In this document: one piece after another, positions 1 to 8,715 of the stretch
How the letters are laid out: every line of letters starts with the position of its first letter
Position numbering within the stretch: the first letter of the stretch is position 1
Assembly: GCA_035286745.1 (NCBI GenBank)
Contig: DATECU010000128.1
Coordinates: 1-26,221, forward strand
Source: DATECU01 sp035286745
Lineage (GTDB): Bacteria; Acidobacteriota; Vicinamibacteria; Fen-336
DNA length: 26,221 nt
Direction: 5' to 3'
Program-made: the position numbers and the translations under genes
The notes under the pieces: model-generated
What the model saw: only the letters and a program-made list of their open reading frames with translations
The model's database searches: none
What the model was told of the DNA's origin: nothing

Positions 1-2
1 AC

Positions 3-686
3 TCGCAGGGCTTCCCGCTGACCGACCCTGCTGCCGCCAACTCCCTCGGCCAGGCCTACATCGGTCCCGTGCTCCTGATCACGGACGCGCTCTGCTACAG
101 CACCACCGACATCTTCGCTGCCGGGTTCCAGGACCACCAGATCGGCCGTGTGTTAGGCGTTGACGACAACACCGGAGCAGGCGGAGCCAACGTCTGGCCG
201 CACGACCTGCTCCGTCAGTTCTGGAACGACCCCAACGGACCCCTCAAGCCCCTGCCCAAGGGCGCGGCCATGAGGCTCGCCATCCGGCAGTCGACGCGGG
301 TCGGCGGCCGCCTCGGGGTGCCTCTCGAAGACCTGGGCGTCGTGCCCGACGTGCCCAACAAGCCGGTCCACCGGATGACGCGCACCGACATCGTCGGCGA
401 CAACGCCGACCTCATCGCCGCGGCGGCGGCCTGGCTCGACACCCAGCCCCGCCGCCGGCTCGAAGCGCAGGTCGCGCCGGCTGCGGGCGGCGTCACCTTG
501 CGCCTGCACACCGTGAGCTTCGATCGCGTCGACGTCTTCGCGGACGGTCGCGCCACGGCGACTCTCGACGTGTCGGACGGCCCGTCGACGCACACGGTGA
601 GCCTTCCCAACGCCACCGCGGCGCTCGAGCTCAAGGGCTATGTGCAGAATGAGCTGGTGGCTGCCCGGCGGGTCCCGGTGCCCTGA
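3..686 (+). CDS. S41-family (tail-specific) peptidase, C-terminal part, cut by window start
   Basis: The reading frame is open from base 3, so the gene begins upstream of the window; about 227 residues are visible. The segment GPVLLITDALCYSTTDIFAAG (visible residues 21-41) matches the S41 core: a beta strand, then a turn carrying the nucleophilic serine, here probably Ser33 in CYSTTD, then a helix. NTGAGGANVW and the later LGVPLEDLGVVPDV segment fit the loop and strand that close the S41 fold, where the family often reads 'G..PDV'. After the peptidase core come about 75 residues rich in Thr, Val and Ala that look like a beta-sandwich appendix. The product is probably exported, but the N terminus is not visible. 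The next gene starts 30 bp downstream on the same strand, so co-transcription is likely. The family call is from motif recognition; the substrate is unknown. Confidence 0.68.
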   Translation, partial: SQGFPLTDPAAANSLGQAYIGPVLLITDALCYSTTDIFAAGFQDHQIGRVLGVDDNTGAGGANVWPHDLLRQFWNDPNGPLKPLPKGAAMRLAIRQSTRVGGRLGVPLEDLGVVPDVPNKPVHRMTRTDIVGDNADLIAAAAAWLDTQPRRRLEAQVAPAAGGVTLRLHTVSFDRVDVFADGRATATLDVSDGPSTHTVSLPNATAALELKGYVQNELVAARRVPVP

Positions 687-716
687 GTCCGCACGCCAAG
701 AAAGGGGGGAACAACC

Positions 717-1442
717 ATGCCCGTAGTCGACATCCACTGCCACGTCTTCACCGGGAAGGACATTCCGCTCCTCGGTTTCCTTCGCAACAACCACGTTCCG
801 GAAGTGCTCGCGAAGCTGGTGGACCGGGTGGTGCAGGGCGGTGAACCGGACGAGGCCCTGGCGGCGGCGGCCGTCGGCATCGACGAAGAACCGCCCGATG
901 AAGCGATCGACGACATCATCCGGCGTGTCCGGCAAGCCGACGCCGAGATCGACGCGCTCATCGAGCGCGAACTCCTCGATCTGGCCGACCAGGCCGGGCT
1001 CTCCCCTCTCGACTGGTTCGGGGCCGCCCACCGCTACGTCCGGTGGGCCCTTCTCCTGCGCAAGGACCTTCCCGCGATCACCGAGAAGATGACCGATACC
1101 CATGATTCTGATGGGGTCGCGCTCTACACGCCCGCCATGATGGACATGGAGAACTGGCTGGACGACACGCCCAAGACCAAGTTCGAGACCCAGGTGAAGG
1201 CGATGCGACAGCTCACTATCGACCAGCGCGGGCTCGTCCATCCCCTGATCGCCTTCGACCCCAAGCGTCAGCTCGACGCCGGCGCCTCGCTGACCATCGT
1301 CAAGGACGGCATCCTGGAGGGCGGGTTCGTAGGGGTGAAGGTCTATCCGCCCATGGGGTATCAGCCGATCGGCAACGGCGAGTTCACGGGCGGAAGCGCC
1401 ACCTGGGACGCCTCGATGGCCGCGCTCTTCAAGTTCTACTAG
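717..1442 (+). CDS. Amidohydrolase-family protein, apparently C-terminally truncated
   Basis: The protein has 241 residues. It opens with PVVDIHCHVFTG, the HxH metal-binding strand of the amidohydrolase (metal-dependent TIM barrel) superfamily, and a purine-rich AAAGGGGGGAAC precedes the ATG. Residues near 190-230 (GLVHPLIAFDP, GGFVGVKVYPPMGYQPIGN) match amidohydrolase-2 type strands. Relatives then continue with further metal-binding His residues and a conserved Asp. Here the frame stops right after 'AALFKFY', and no other frame between 1443 and the tRNA-Leu restores the expected sequence. The protein therefore lacks roughly the last third of the barrel and is probably inactive or a decaying gene. 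The break lies 56 bp from the tRNA, a common place for past integration or deletion. It could still be a shortened functional protein, but missing metal ligands make that unlikely. Confidence 0.62.
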   Translation: MPVVDIHCHVFTGKDIPLLGFLRNNHVPEVLAKLVDRVVQGGEPDEALAAAAVGIDEEPPDEAIDDIIRRVRQADAEIDALIERELLDLADQAGLSPLDWFGAAHRYVRWALLLRKDLPAITEKMTDTHDSDGVALYTPAMMDMENWLDDTPKTKFETQVKAMRQLTIDQRGLVHPLIAFDPKRQLDAGASLTIVKDGILEGGFVGVKVYPPMGYQPIGNGEFTGGSATWDASMAALFKFY

Positions 1443-1498
1443 GGGGCGGCGGGGGCAAGGTCAAGACGACGTCCGCCCCAGGGTTCACCTACGTTGGG

Positions 1499-1587
1499 TG
1501 GTGCCGGAGGTGGGGGTCGAACCCACACGGAGCGTGAGCTCCTCGGGATTTTAAGTCCCGTGCGTCTGCCGATTTCGCCACTCCGGC
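1499..1587 (-). tRNA. tRNA-Leu (anticodon UAA), CCA encoded
   Basis: Read on the minus strand, the acceptor stem is GCCGGAG paired with CTCCGGC, followed by discriminator A and an encoded CCA (1499-1501). The anticodon stem-loop is CGGGA-CTTAAAA-TCCCG, giving anticodon UAA. A long variable arm (GAGCTCACGCTC) marks a class II tRNA, and the T arm GTGGG-TTCGACC-CCCAC is intact. It lies 24 bp downstream of the phosphatase stop on the same strand, so it may be read from that gene or from its own promoter; I saw no convincing promoter in the 24 bp. Confidence 0.96.
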
Positions 1588-1611
1588 CCGCAGTACGACA
1601 GCGCCTACCGA

Positions 1612-2406
1612 CTAACCCACTAGTGCCTCGCGATCCTGTCGCAGCACCTCAAGCATGGCGGCGTGCAAGGAGGGCCCCGCTGCCACCATCTCGTCGGCGG
1701 ACAAACCCACCGGCGAGCCGTCGAAGCGGGTGATGAGCCCGCCCGCCTCCTCGATCATGACCACACCCGCCATCATGTCCCAGGGCTGGAGCCTCTCTTC
1801 CCAGAAGCCGTCCACCCGGCCGGCGGCCACGTAGCAGAGGTCGAGAGCCGCCGCGCCGTCGCGGCGGATGGCCCGGGCGTGGCCCATGAAGCGGTTGAAG
1901 AGCCTGAGCTTGGCTTGAAGATCGTCGCGTAGGTCGTAGGGAAACCCAGTGATCAGCAGGCTCTGCAAGAGCTCCGTGGCCCCGGAGACCGAGAGCCGGC
2001 GACCATTCAGGTGCGCCCCGGCCCCTCGTGCGGCCGTGAACAGCTCGTCCTTCAGGGGATCGTAGACCGCGCCGGCCAGCGCCACCCCATCCACCGTCAG
2101 GGCCACGGAAGTGCAGAAGAAGGGATAGCCATGAGCGAAGTTGGTGGTGCCGTCCAAGGGGTCGACGAACCAGACGTAGCGTGAGCCCGTCTGCTTGAGC
2201 TGCGACTCCTCGGTCACGATGTCGTGGTCCGGAAAGGCCGAGCGCAGGCGCCGCAGGATGGCCTCCTCCGAAGCGCGGTCCACCTCGGTCACCAGGTCGA
2301 TCACGCCCTTCTTGAAGATCTCGATCTCGTGGCCGTAGCGCGCCTTCTGGATGGCGCCAGCCTCCAGGACCGCCTCGGTCGCCACCGCCAGGTACTTCGA
2401 GCCCAA
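1612..2406 (-). CDS. Inositol monophosphatase family protein (SuhB/IMPase-like)
   Basis: This is a soluble Mg2+-dependent phosphatase of the IMPase/FIG superfamily, acting on inositol-1-phosphate or related sugar phosphates. With the start chosen here it has 264 residues, the usual family length. Visible motifs are VTEVDRASE near residue 39, the EES pair E66-E67, the metal-binding DPLDGTTNF at 82-90, and the second motif PWDMMAG with W209-D210. The frame is open further upstream (ATG at 2451, another at 2511). I prefer the TTG at 2406 because GGGAGGGG at 2414-2421 sits at ribosome-binding distance and the protein then begins where IMPases do. The gene diverges from the glycosyltransferase at 2450, leaving about 43 bp between starts. 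Family assignment is secure; true substrate and the start codon are less so. Confidence 0.88.
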   Translation of the reverse strand: MGSKYLAVATEAVLEAGAIQKARYGHEIEIFKKGVIDLVTEVDRASEEAILRRLRSAFPDHDIVTEESQLKQTGSRYVWFVDPLDGTTNFAHGYPFFCTSVALTVDGVALAGAVYDPLKDELFTAARGAGAHLNGRRLSVSGATELLQSLLITGFPYDLRDDLQAKLRLFNRFMGHARAIRRDGAAALDLCYVAAGRVDGFWEERLQPWDMMAGVVMIEEAGGLITRFDGSPVGLSADEMVAAGPSLHAAMLEVLRQDREALVG

Positions 2407-2449
2407 GGGCTTGCCCCTCCCGAAGCGGCAATTGTAGGATGGCGGCCCC

Positions 2450-4027
2450 ATGAGTCCAAGCCTGAGAGCCCTCTCTCCCCGGGGCACCTGGATCCTGTTG
2501 GGTCTGAGCACGGCCCTCGTCCTTTTCCGCCTGGGCAGCCTGCCCCTGCTGGGACCCGACGAGCCGCGTTATGCACGGGTGGCGGTGGAGATGGCTCGAA
2601 GCGGCGACTTCGTCACCCCCACCTTGCAGGGCCAGCCCTGGCTGGAAAAGCCGGTCCTCTTCTACTGGCTGGCGGCTTGCGCCTACCGTGTGCTGGGTGA
2701 GAACGAGCTGGCGGCCCGACTTCCCTCGCTCTTCGCCCTCTTGCTCCTGGTGGGCTCGACCGCCCTCTTCGGCGCCCGTCTAGCTTCGGGGGCGGCGGGG
2801 CTGCATGCCGGCTTCGTGCTGGCCACCTCTCTGCTCGCCTTCGCCTACGGCCACGCCGCCAGCATGGACATGCTGCTCGCCGCCACCGTCAGCGCGGGCG
2901 TCGGCTTGATCGGCCTTCGCCTCCTGGGCATCGCGGGCAAGCTGGCGGTTCCGGTGGGCTGCGCCTTCCTGGGCCTGGCTACCCTGGCCAAGGGACCCAT
3001 CGGTTTCTTGCTCCCCGGGCTGGTGGTGGCCGGCTTCCTGCTCGCGACCCGGGACTGGTCCCTGCTGCGGCCTGTGCTCTCGCCCTGGGGATTGCTGCTC
3101 TTCGTCCTAACGGCTGGCCCCTGGTACGCGGCCACCTCCCTGGCTCAGGGCCCCGCCTTCGTCGACGTCTTCCTGCTCAACCACAACCTCGCCCGCTTCA
3201 CCTCGACCGTTCACAACCACCCCGGCTCCATCGCCTACTACCTGCCCGTATTGGTGGGCGGGCTCTTTCCCTGGTCCGGCCTGCTGGTTCCGGCCCTGGG
3301 CACCCTCCGCCCGCGCCAGTCGCGAACCGATCTCTTCCTGCTGCTCTGGCTGCTGCTGCCGCTCGTCTTCTTCTCGCTGGCGGGCTCCAAGCTCCCGGGC
3401 TACATCCTGCCCTGCCTGCCACCCTTGGCCATCCTGATGGGCAGGGCGATCGACCGCCTGCTGAAGCAGGACGCCCTGTTGGCGGTAGGCGCGTGGCTTC
3501 GGGCTACGGCTCTGGTCGGCCTGGTCCTGGGTGCCTTGCTGGTGACCGGCCCCTTCGTGCTCTGGCGGCGGGGCGATCCTCACTGGCCCCTGGTCGTCCC
3601 CACTTGCGCCTGGGCCCTGCTTATCACCTACACCTTCGCCCGCCGCGTGGGCGCCAACGCGGTGGGGGCCTTCCGATTGCTGCGGGTGGGCGCTGCCGGC
3701 CTGCTCCTGCTGCTCGCCAGCGCCGCGCCCACCGTGTTGGCCTATCGCGAGTCGGGCCGTACCTTGTTTCTGCCCGCCGCCGGCCGCGAGGTGCTGGCCT
3801 GGGGAGCCTGGCGCACGGCCTGGATGGCCGGCTACTTCTACAACGACGGCAAGGTCCGCCCGGTCGAGACCATAACCGAGGTGACCCAGGCCCTCGCCCG
3901 CGGCCCGGTCCTGGTGCTCTGCGGCCCGGGCGAGCGCCGGCAGCTCGAACGGCTCCCCTCGGTCAAGACTCTGACCCTGGCCGAAGGCCCCCGCGGGAAT
4001 GCCCTCCTCAAGGTCGCGGAGCGGTAG
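2450..4027 (+). CDS. ArnT/PMT-like integral membrane glycosyltransferase (GT-C fold)
   Basis: The protein has 525 residues with many hydrophobic segments (about ten or more transmembrane helices by eye). The N-terminal part shows the GT-C hallmark: a first helix followed by a loop with GPDEPRYA (D37-E38, the likely catalytic or metal-binding acidic pair) and then QPWLEKPVLFYWL (residues 62-74), the family's 'KPPL-yW' segment. Relatives such as ArnT move a lipid-linked sugar onto lipid A or a protein on the periplasmic side of the inner membrane. Which acceptor is used here cannot be told from sequence. The central loop 'NLARFTSTVHNHPGSIAYYLPV' region (near 245-270) also resembles ArnT. A short hydrophilic C-terminal tail follows the last helices. 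The ATG follows AGGATGGCGG. No operon partner is evident downstream. Confidence 0.8.
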   Translation: MSPSLRALSPRGTWILLGLSTALVLFRLGSLPLLGPDEPRYARVAVEMARSGDFVTPTLQGQPWLEKPVLFYWLAACAYRVLGENELAARLPSLFALLLLVGSTALFGARLASGAAGLHAGFVLATSLLAFAYGHAASMDMLLAATVSAGVGLIGLRLLGIAGKLAVPVGCAFLGLATLAKGPIGFLLPGLVVAGFLLATRDWSLLRPVLSPWGLLLFVLTAGPWYAATSLAQGPAFVDVFLLNHNLARFTSTVHNHPGSIAYYLPVLVGGLFPWSGLLVPALGTLRPRQSRTDLFLLLWLLLPLVFFSLAGSKLPGYILPCLPPLAILMGRAIDRLLKQDALLAVGAWLRATALVGLVLGALLVTGPFVLWRRGDPHWPLVVPTCAWALLITYTFARRVGANAVGAFRLLRVGAAGLLLLLASAAPTVLAYRESGRTLFLPAAGREVLAWGAWRTAWMAGYFYNDGKVRPVETITEVTQALARGPVLVLCGPGERRQLERLPSVKTLTLAEGPRGNALLKVAER

Positions 4028-4140
4028 GGGACGAAGCGCTCCCCCTCACCCCCCACCGGGCGAGTGGAGTCGCCCCCTGTCTTCGTGGGCCTCCATGGCC
4101 CTGTGGCACCGATTCGTTTGGTGGCGGCCCTGTCCGCTGA

Positions 4141-4266
4141 TTCCGGCCCGCGTTGGCATCGAGGTGCCGCTCCGCGCTCCGACGCTCGGCCCTTATGCCT
4201 TTGGCGTGAATCCGTTCGCTGTGCCCGGCGCTCTGTGCCTCTGTGCCTCTGTGGTGAATCCGTTCG
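4141..4266 (-). repeat. CACAGAGG-type dispersed repeat module, inverted copy
   Basis: The stretch 4028-4297 between two genes contains no credible coding sequence. Within it, 4141-4173 is, on the minus strand, identical at 30 of 33 positions to 11738-11770. At 4231-4266 the minus strand reads CGAACGGATTCACCACAG followed by repeats of AGGCACAG; the first part also occurs at 11813-11829. A second shorter GTGAATCCGTTCG lies at 4206-4218. The order of the sub-blocks differs from the 11.7-kb copy, so one of them is rearranged. No transposase, terminal inverted repeats or target duplication were seen. Confidence 0.75.
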
Positions 4267-4297
4267 TTGCTGCGGCCAGGCCGCGCTAGGCGAGGGG

Positions 4298-4762
4298 CTA
4301 CCGCTGTCCGTCGGGCATGCGCTTCAGCATGCGCACCACGGTTCCGCCGCGGGTCGGGAAGCTGTAGCTCACCTCGTCCATGAAGGAACGCATGAAGAAG
4401 ATGCCGCGGCCGGTGGCCTTGAGCAGGTTCTCCTGAGCCACCGGATCGGGGACGGCTTCGGGGTCGAAACCGCCACCCTGGTCTTGAACCTGCACCTCGA
4501 TCACCTTGGGTTCGAAGGTGAACGCCACCGCCACCCGCTTGGCGGCGTCCTGGCGATTGCCGTGCTTGATGGCGTTGATGACCGACTCCCGAACCGCCAC
4601 GTTCAGATAGTGGGCGGCGTCCTCGTCAAAGCCCGCGAGCACCGCCAGATGGCCGAGGACGGTTTGCACCATCTCGAGCATGTCGAAGCGGCTGGCGATG
4701 TCGAGCTTGACGGTGAGGGCCGCGGCGGTGTCCTTCATGCGCAGGCGGGGGAATGGTACCAT
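4298..4762 (-). CDS. RsbW-like serine kinase / anti-sigma regulatory ATPase
   Basis: The 154-residue protein is a single GHKL (HATPase_c_2) domain of the RsbW/SpoIIAB anti-sigma family. It shows the N box VRESVINAIKHGN (E59, N63), the G1 box VQDQGGGFDP (D94, glycines 96-98) and a G2 box ATGRGIFFMRSFMDEV (117-132). Family members bind a sigma factor or phosphorylate an anti-anti-sigma protein, usually in stress control. Neither partner is encoded in this window, so the target is unknown. The ATG at 4762 has GGAG seven bases upstream; an ATG at 4738 would remove eight residues. The first start overlaps the divergent aroA start by ten bases, so each promoter must lie inside the other gene. Confidence 0.85.
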   Translation of the reverse strand: MVPFPRLRMKDTAAALTVKLDIASRFDMLEMVQTVLGHLAVLAGFDEDAAHYLNVAVRESVINAIKHGNRQDAAKRVAVAFTFEPKVIEVQVQDQGGGFDPEAVPDPVAQENLLKATGRGIFFMRSFMDEVSYSFPTRGGTVVRMLKRMPDGQR

Positions 4763-6045
4763 CGCCGCGCTCCATGCGCCTCAAACCCGGGTCCCGATTG
4801 CGTGGCCGCTTCCGCATGCCCGGGGACAAGTCCGTCTCCCACCGGCTGGCCCTGTTCGCGGCCCTGGCCCAGGGGGAAAGCCGCCTGGGCAACTTCTCGA
4901 CCGCCGCCGACTGCCAGTCGACGCTCCACTGCCTGGAGGCCCTGGGGGTCGGCCTGCGTCGCGAGGGCGCCGACGTCTTCGTCTCCGGCACCGGCGCCAG
5001 CGGCCTGCGGCCTCCCAGGCAGCCCCTCGACGCCGGCAACTCCGGCTCGACGCTGCGCATGCTGGCGGGGATCTTGGCGGGCCGCCCGTTTGGCTCGACT
5101 CTCACCGGGGATGAATCGCTGCGGCGGCGGCCGGTGGAGCGGGTGGCCGCGCCGCTGCGCGCCATGGGAGCTCGGGTCGAGACCAGCCACGGCAAGCCGC
5201 CAATGACGATCGAGGGCGGAGGGCTCAGGGCTGTGACCTGGGAGCAGCCGGTGGCCAGCGCCCAGGTGAAGACGGCAATCCTGCTGGCCGGGCTCCAGGC
5301 CGACGGGGTGACCACCGTGCGCGAGCCCGCGCCCAGCCGCGATCACAGCGAGCGGTTGCTGCCCGCCTTCGGCGCCAAGATCGAGACCGGGAACGGCGCC
5401 GTCCGCATCACGCCGCAGACCGCGCTCAGTCCCGTCGATCTGGATGCCCCGGGCGACATCTCCAGCGCCGCCTTCCTCGTGGTGGCGGCCCTGATCCTGC
5501 CCGACTCCTGCGTGCGCATCGACGGCGTCTCGCTCAACCCCCAGCGCACCGCCTTCCTGGACGTGCTTTCGGCCATGGGGGGCGACCTCGAGACCTGCGT
5601 CGTCATCCCATCCCCGGAACCGGTGGGCTGGATCGAGGCCCGCTCCTCGCGCCTAACTGGAACCGAGATCGGCGGCGGCGTGATCCCGGCGCTGATCGAC
5701 GAGATCCCGGCGCTGGCGGTGGCGGGAGCCTTCGCCCAGGGCGATCTGGTGGTCCGCGGCGCCGAGGAGTTGCGGGTGAAGGAGAGCGACCGCATCGAGG
5801 CCATGGTCCAGGGCCTGGGTGCCTTGGGAGCCGCCATCGAAGGGCGCCCCGATGGGTTCGTGGTGCGGGGTGGGCGGCCTCTTCACGGGGCCGCGGTCCG
5901 CTCGCACGGCGACCATCGCATCGCCATGGCGCTCTCCATCGCGGCGCTCGCGGCCTCGGGCGAGACCGAGATCGACGACGCGCTGTGCGCATCGGTTTCC
6001 TTCCCGGAGTTCTTCGCCTTTCTCGACCAGGGCCTGGCCGGGTGA
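4753..6045 (+). CDS. aroA: 3-phosphoshikimate 1-carboxyvinyltransferase (EPSP synthase)
   Basis: This cytosolic enzyme joins phosphoenolpyruvate to shikimate-3-phosphate, the sixth step of the shikimate pathway to aromatic amino acids. The 430-residue protein has the diagnostic motifs in order: PGDKSVSHR (residues 23-31), LDAGNSGSTLRML near 94-106, the RVKESDRIEAM segment near 345, and the C-terminal HGDHRIAMALS motif. The start is ATG 4753, preceded by GGCGGGGGA. An in-frame ATG at 4774, which begins MRLKPGS, would also suit the family. The last bases form GTGA with the aroK start, so translation is probably coupled. It lies head-to-head with an anti-sigma gene with no intergenic space. Confidence 0.96.
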   Translation: MVPSPRSMRLKPGSRLRGRFRMPGDKSVSHRLALFAALAQGESRLGNFSTAADCQSTLHCLEALGVGLRREGADVFVSGTGASGLRPPRQPLDAGNSGSTLRMLAGILAGRPFGSTLTGDESLRRRPVERVAAPLRAMGARVETSHGKPPMTIEGGGLRAVTWEQPVASAQVKTAILLAGLQADGVTTVREPAPSRDHSERLLPAFGAKIETGNGAVRITPQTALSPVDLDAPGDISSAAFLVVAALILPDSCVRIDGVSLNPQRTAFLDVLSAMGGDLETCVVIPSPEPVGWIEARSSRLTGTEIGGGVIPALIDEIPALAVAGAFAQGDLVVRGAEELRVKESDRIEAMVQGLGALGAAIEGRPDGFVVRGGRPLHGAAVRSHGDHRIAMALSIAALAASGETEIDDALCASVSFPEFFAFLDQGLAG

Positions 6046-6562
6046 GGGAGCGGGTGGTGCTGGTGGGCTTCATGGGCTCGGGCAAGAGCACCGTGGGCCC
6101 ACTGGTGGCTCATGCCCTCGGCTTCGAGTTCCGAGACCTGGACGCCTGGATCGAAGCTCGCACCGGGCTCTCGGTGCCACGGATCTTCGCCGAACGGGGC
6201 GAAGCGGCGTTTCGCTCCGAGGAGTTGTCCTGGGCCAGGGAGATGGAGCGCCTGCCCCGGCTGGTGGTGGCCGCGGGTGGCGGCGCCTTCGCTCAGCCCC
6301 AAACCCGGTTCGCCCTGTCGAGCGGGGCCTTCACCGTCTTTCTGCGGGTCGACCTCGCCACCGTGCTGCAGCGGATCTCCTTCGACGGCGGTCGCCCGCT
6401 GGCCGTCGGTCGTGAGAGAATCGAGGCCTTGTTCGCTGAGCGGCAACCCTCCTACCGCCTGGCGGATTTCGAGGTGGATGCTGCGGCGGCACCCGAAGCC
6501 GTGGCCCGCGAGATCGTGAACGCCTTTCGGGAAGAGGGAGCGGCCGCGGTGAGGACGAGAGG

Positions 6563-6566
<4 letters not shown>
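6042..6566 (+). CDS. aroK: Shikimate kinase
   Basis: The enzyme phosphorylates shikimate with ATP, directly upstream of AroA in the pathway. With the GTG at 6042 the protein has 174 residues, typical for the family. It carries the Walker A loop GFMGSGKST (9-17), the substrate-binding DLD (D32, D34) and R58 in RGEAAFRSE, the GGG at 79-81, the LID arginine in RPLAVG (R118), and RQPSYR near 134-139. The frame stays open upstream to 5985, but that would place 19 extra residues inside aroA. The GTG overlaps the aroA stop as GTGA, arguing for this start. The stop in turn overlaps the next gene in the same way. Confidence 0.93.
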
Positions 6567-7299
<733 letters not shown>

Positions 7300-7303
<4 letters not shown>

Positions 7304-7878
7304 ACGAGGCCGGCTCCCGGACCCAGGTCGAGCCCGGCTTCGCGCGCCAGCCGCAGCAGGGTGCGCACCGGCAGCCCGGCCACGTTGGAGGGAGAGCCCG
7401 CCACCGTCTCGATGAACAGGCCGCCCCGCCCGTCGATATGGTAGGCGCCGGCCTTGTCCAGGGGCTCCCCGGTCGACACGTACCAGTCGATCTCGGCCGC
7501 ACTGAGCGCGGCCAGCCGCACCTCGGTCGCGTCGCGGCCGCTGCGGACCAAGCCCCCGGCCACCAGGCAGAGACCGGTCACCACCTGGTGGGTGCGGCCG
7601 GCCAGCCGGCCCAGCATGGCCCTGGCTTCCTCAGGGGAAGCCGGCTTGCCCAGGATGTGGCCGTCACAGAGCACGATGGTGTCGGCCCCCAAGACCGGCA
7701 ACGATTCCGAGCGGGCCACCGTCTCGGCCTTGACCCGCGCCAAACGCTCGGCCGCCTGGGCCCCGTCCTCGCCCGGCAGCAGACTCTCGTCGGCGTCCGA
7801 CACCACCACTCGGAACTCGATCCCCAACTGGCGCAGGATGTGGGCGCGGCGGGGGGACGCCGAGGCGAGGACGATCAT
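7300..7878 (-). CDS. maf: Maf-family nucleoside triphosphate pyrophosphatase
   Basis: Maf proteins hydrolyse non-canonical or pyrimidine nucleoside triphosphates to monophosphates and are linked to septum control and nucleotide housekeeping. This 192-residue protein begins with the signature LASASPRR (residues 4-11), has the catalytic GADTIV loop (D66), the GKP turn near 77, and a GGLFIETVAGSPSNVAGLP segment near the C terminus, all typical. The length is normal. Its TAA and the TAG of the convergent phosphodiesterase share the four bases TTAG, so the two genes overlap tail to tail. It is probably co-transcribed with the upstream zinc-ribbon/receiver gene (13 bp gap). Confidence 0.94.
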
Positions 7879-7891
7879 GGTCTTCGCGAGG

Positions 7892-8653
7892 TCAGCCGCG
7901 CCGGAAAACCGAGATCACCCGCTGAACCAGGGCGGCCGGGCCTTGGGGGCCCTTGGGCACCACCTCGTCGGCGCCGTGGACCTGGCGAGCTTCCTTCTGG
8001 CTGGCCACCGGCTCCCGCGTGTAGAGCACGATGGGGATGTCCACCCACTCCATGGTGGACTTGATGATGTTGATCACGTCGCGTCCCGCCATGCTCCCAG
8101 CCAGGCCCAGTTCCAGCACGATGACGTCGGGCTTCTCGGCGGCGATGGCGGAGACGGCGCCGTTGCCGTCGGCGAAGGCTCGAGACGGCACCTCGGCTTG
8201 GGTCAGCGCCTCGAGGGCCGCCCGCCGGGTGGCATCGTCGTCGTCGATCAGCAGCACCGTCTTGCGCCGGCGGGTTCTGAGCGGCGGCGCAGGCGCGGGC
8301 GGCGCGTCGTCTTCAGGCATGCCGAAGGCCAGATCCCCGTCCAGGGTCTCGCTGGCCGCGGAGGGTCCCCGCCCTTTCAGAAGGCTCAGGATCTCCTCCT
8401 GGACCTCGCGCACGCCGCGGACCTCTTCGAACAGCAGCTCCAGCGTGGGGCTCGACGTGGGGAGCGCAGCGGGGGTCGGCTCGGGCCGAGGCGGTGGTGA
8501 CGCGGGGCCGGATGGCGGCGGGGCGGCGGCGGGCGACGGCGGTGTGGGGCTGGCAGGCCGAGCCTTGAGCCGGGCCCCGCAAGAAGGACAGAGGAGAAAG
8601 CCGGTGGCGTCGGGCTGGGAGGTCAGGGCGGCGCCGCAGCGGGGGCATTTCAT
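7892..8653 (-). CDS. Zinc-ribbon protein with a C-terminal receiver domain lacking the phospho-acceptor Asp
   Basis: The 253-residue protein has three parts. Residues 1-28 form a CxxC-15-CxxC zinc ribbon (C3, C6, C22, C25). Residues 30-70 are a Pro/Ala/Ser-rich linker, followed by a short helix-forming stretch (70-93) and a second Pro-rich linker. Residues 131-253 form a CheY-like receiver: KTVLLIDDDD supplies the acidic pocket (D137-D140), T212 in IPIVLYTREP and K234 in VVPKGP fill the switch positions. The phospho-acceptor position reads VIVLELGLAG, with Glu181 where Asp is expected. A Glu there often mimics the phosphorylated state, so this may be a constitutive or phosphorylation-independent module. 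There is no output domain; it could act by protein contact or binding nucleic acid through the ribbon. Head-to-head with dciA. Confidence 0.83.
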   Translation of the reverse strand: MKCPRCGAALTSQPDATGFLLCPSCGARLKARPASPTPPSPAAAPPPSGPASPPPRPEPTPAALPTSSPTLELLFEEVRGVREVQEEILSLLKGRGPSAASETLDGDLAFGMPEDDAPPAPAPPLRTRRRKTVLLIDDDDATRRAALEALTQAEVPSRAFADGNGAVSAIAAEKPDVIVLELGLAGSMAGRDVINIIKSTMEWVDIPIVLYTREPVASQKEARQVHGADEVVPKGPQGPAALVQRVISVFRRG

Positions 8654-8715
8654 GATGCCAGTCCAGTATAGCGTCCCTGGTTGGCCCCGGCACGCGCCTG
8701 CACTAAAGTACGCCC

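Noticed and set aside
153..1241. Long minus-strand open frame (362 codons) opposite the peptidase and amidohydrolase
   Set aside because: It is a mirror of the GC-rich coding strand: no recognisable domain, His/Arg/Gly-rich composition, and it covers two genes with clear family motifs on the other strand.
1442..1480. GGGGCGG/CCGCCCC hairpin between the amidohydrolase and tRNA-Leu as terminator
   Set aside because: The loop exceeds 20 bases and no T-run follows on either strand.
4064..5206. 380-codon plus-strand frame from the repeat at 4.1 kb into aroA
   Set aside because: It runs antisense to the RsbW-like gene and out of frame with aroA, both of which have full motif sets.
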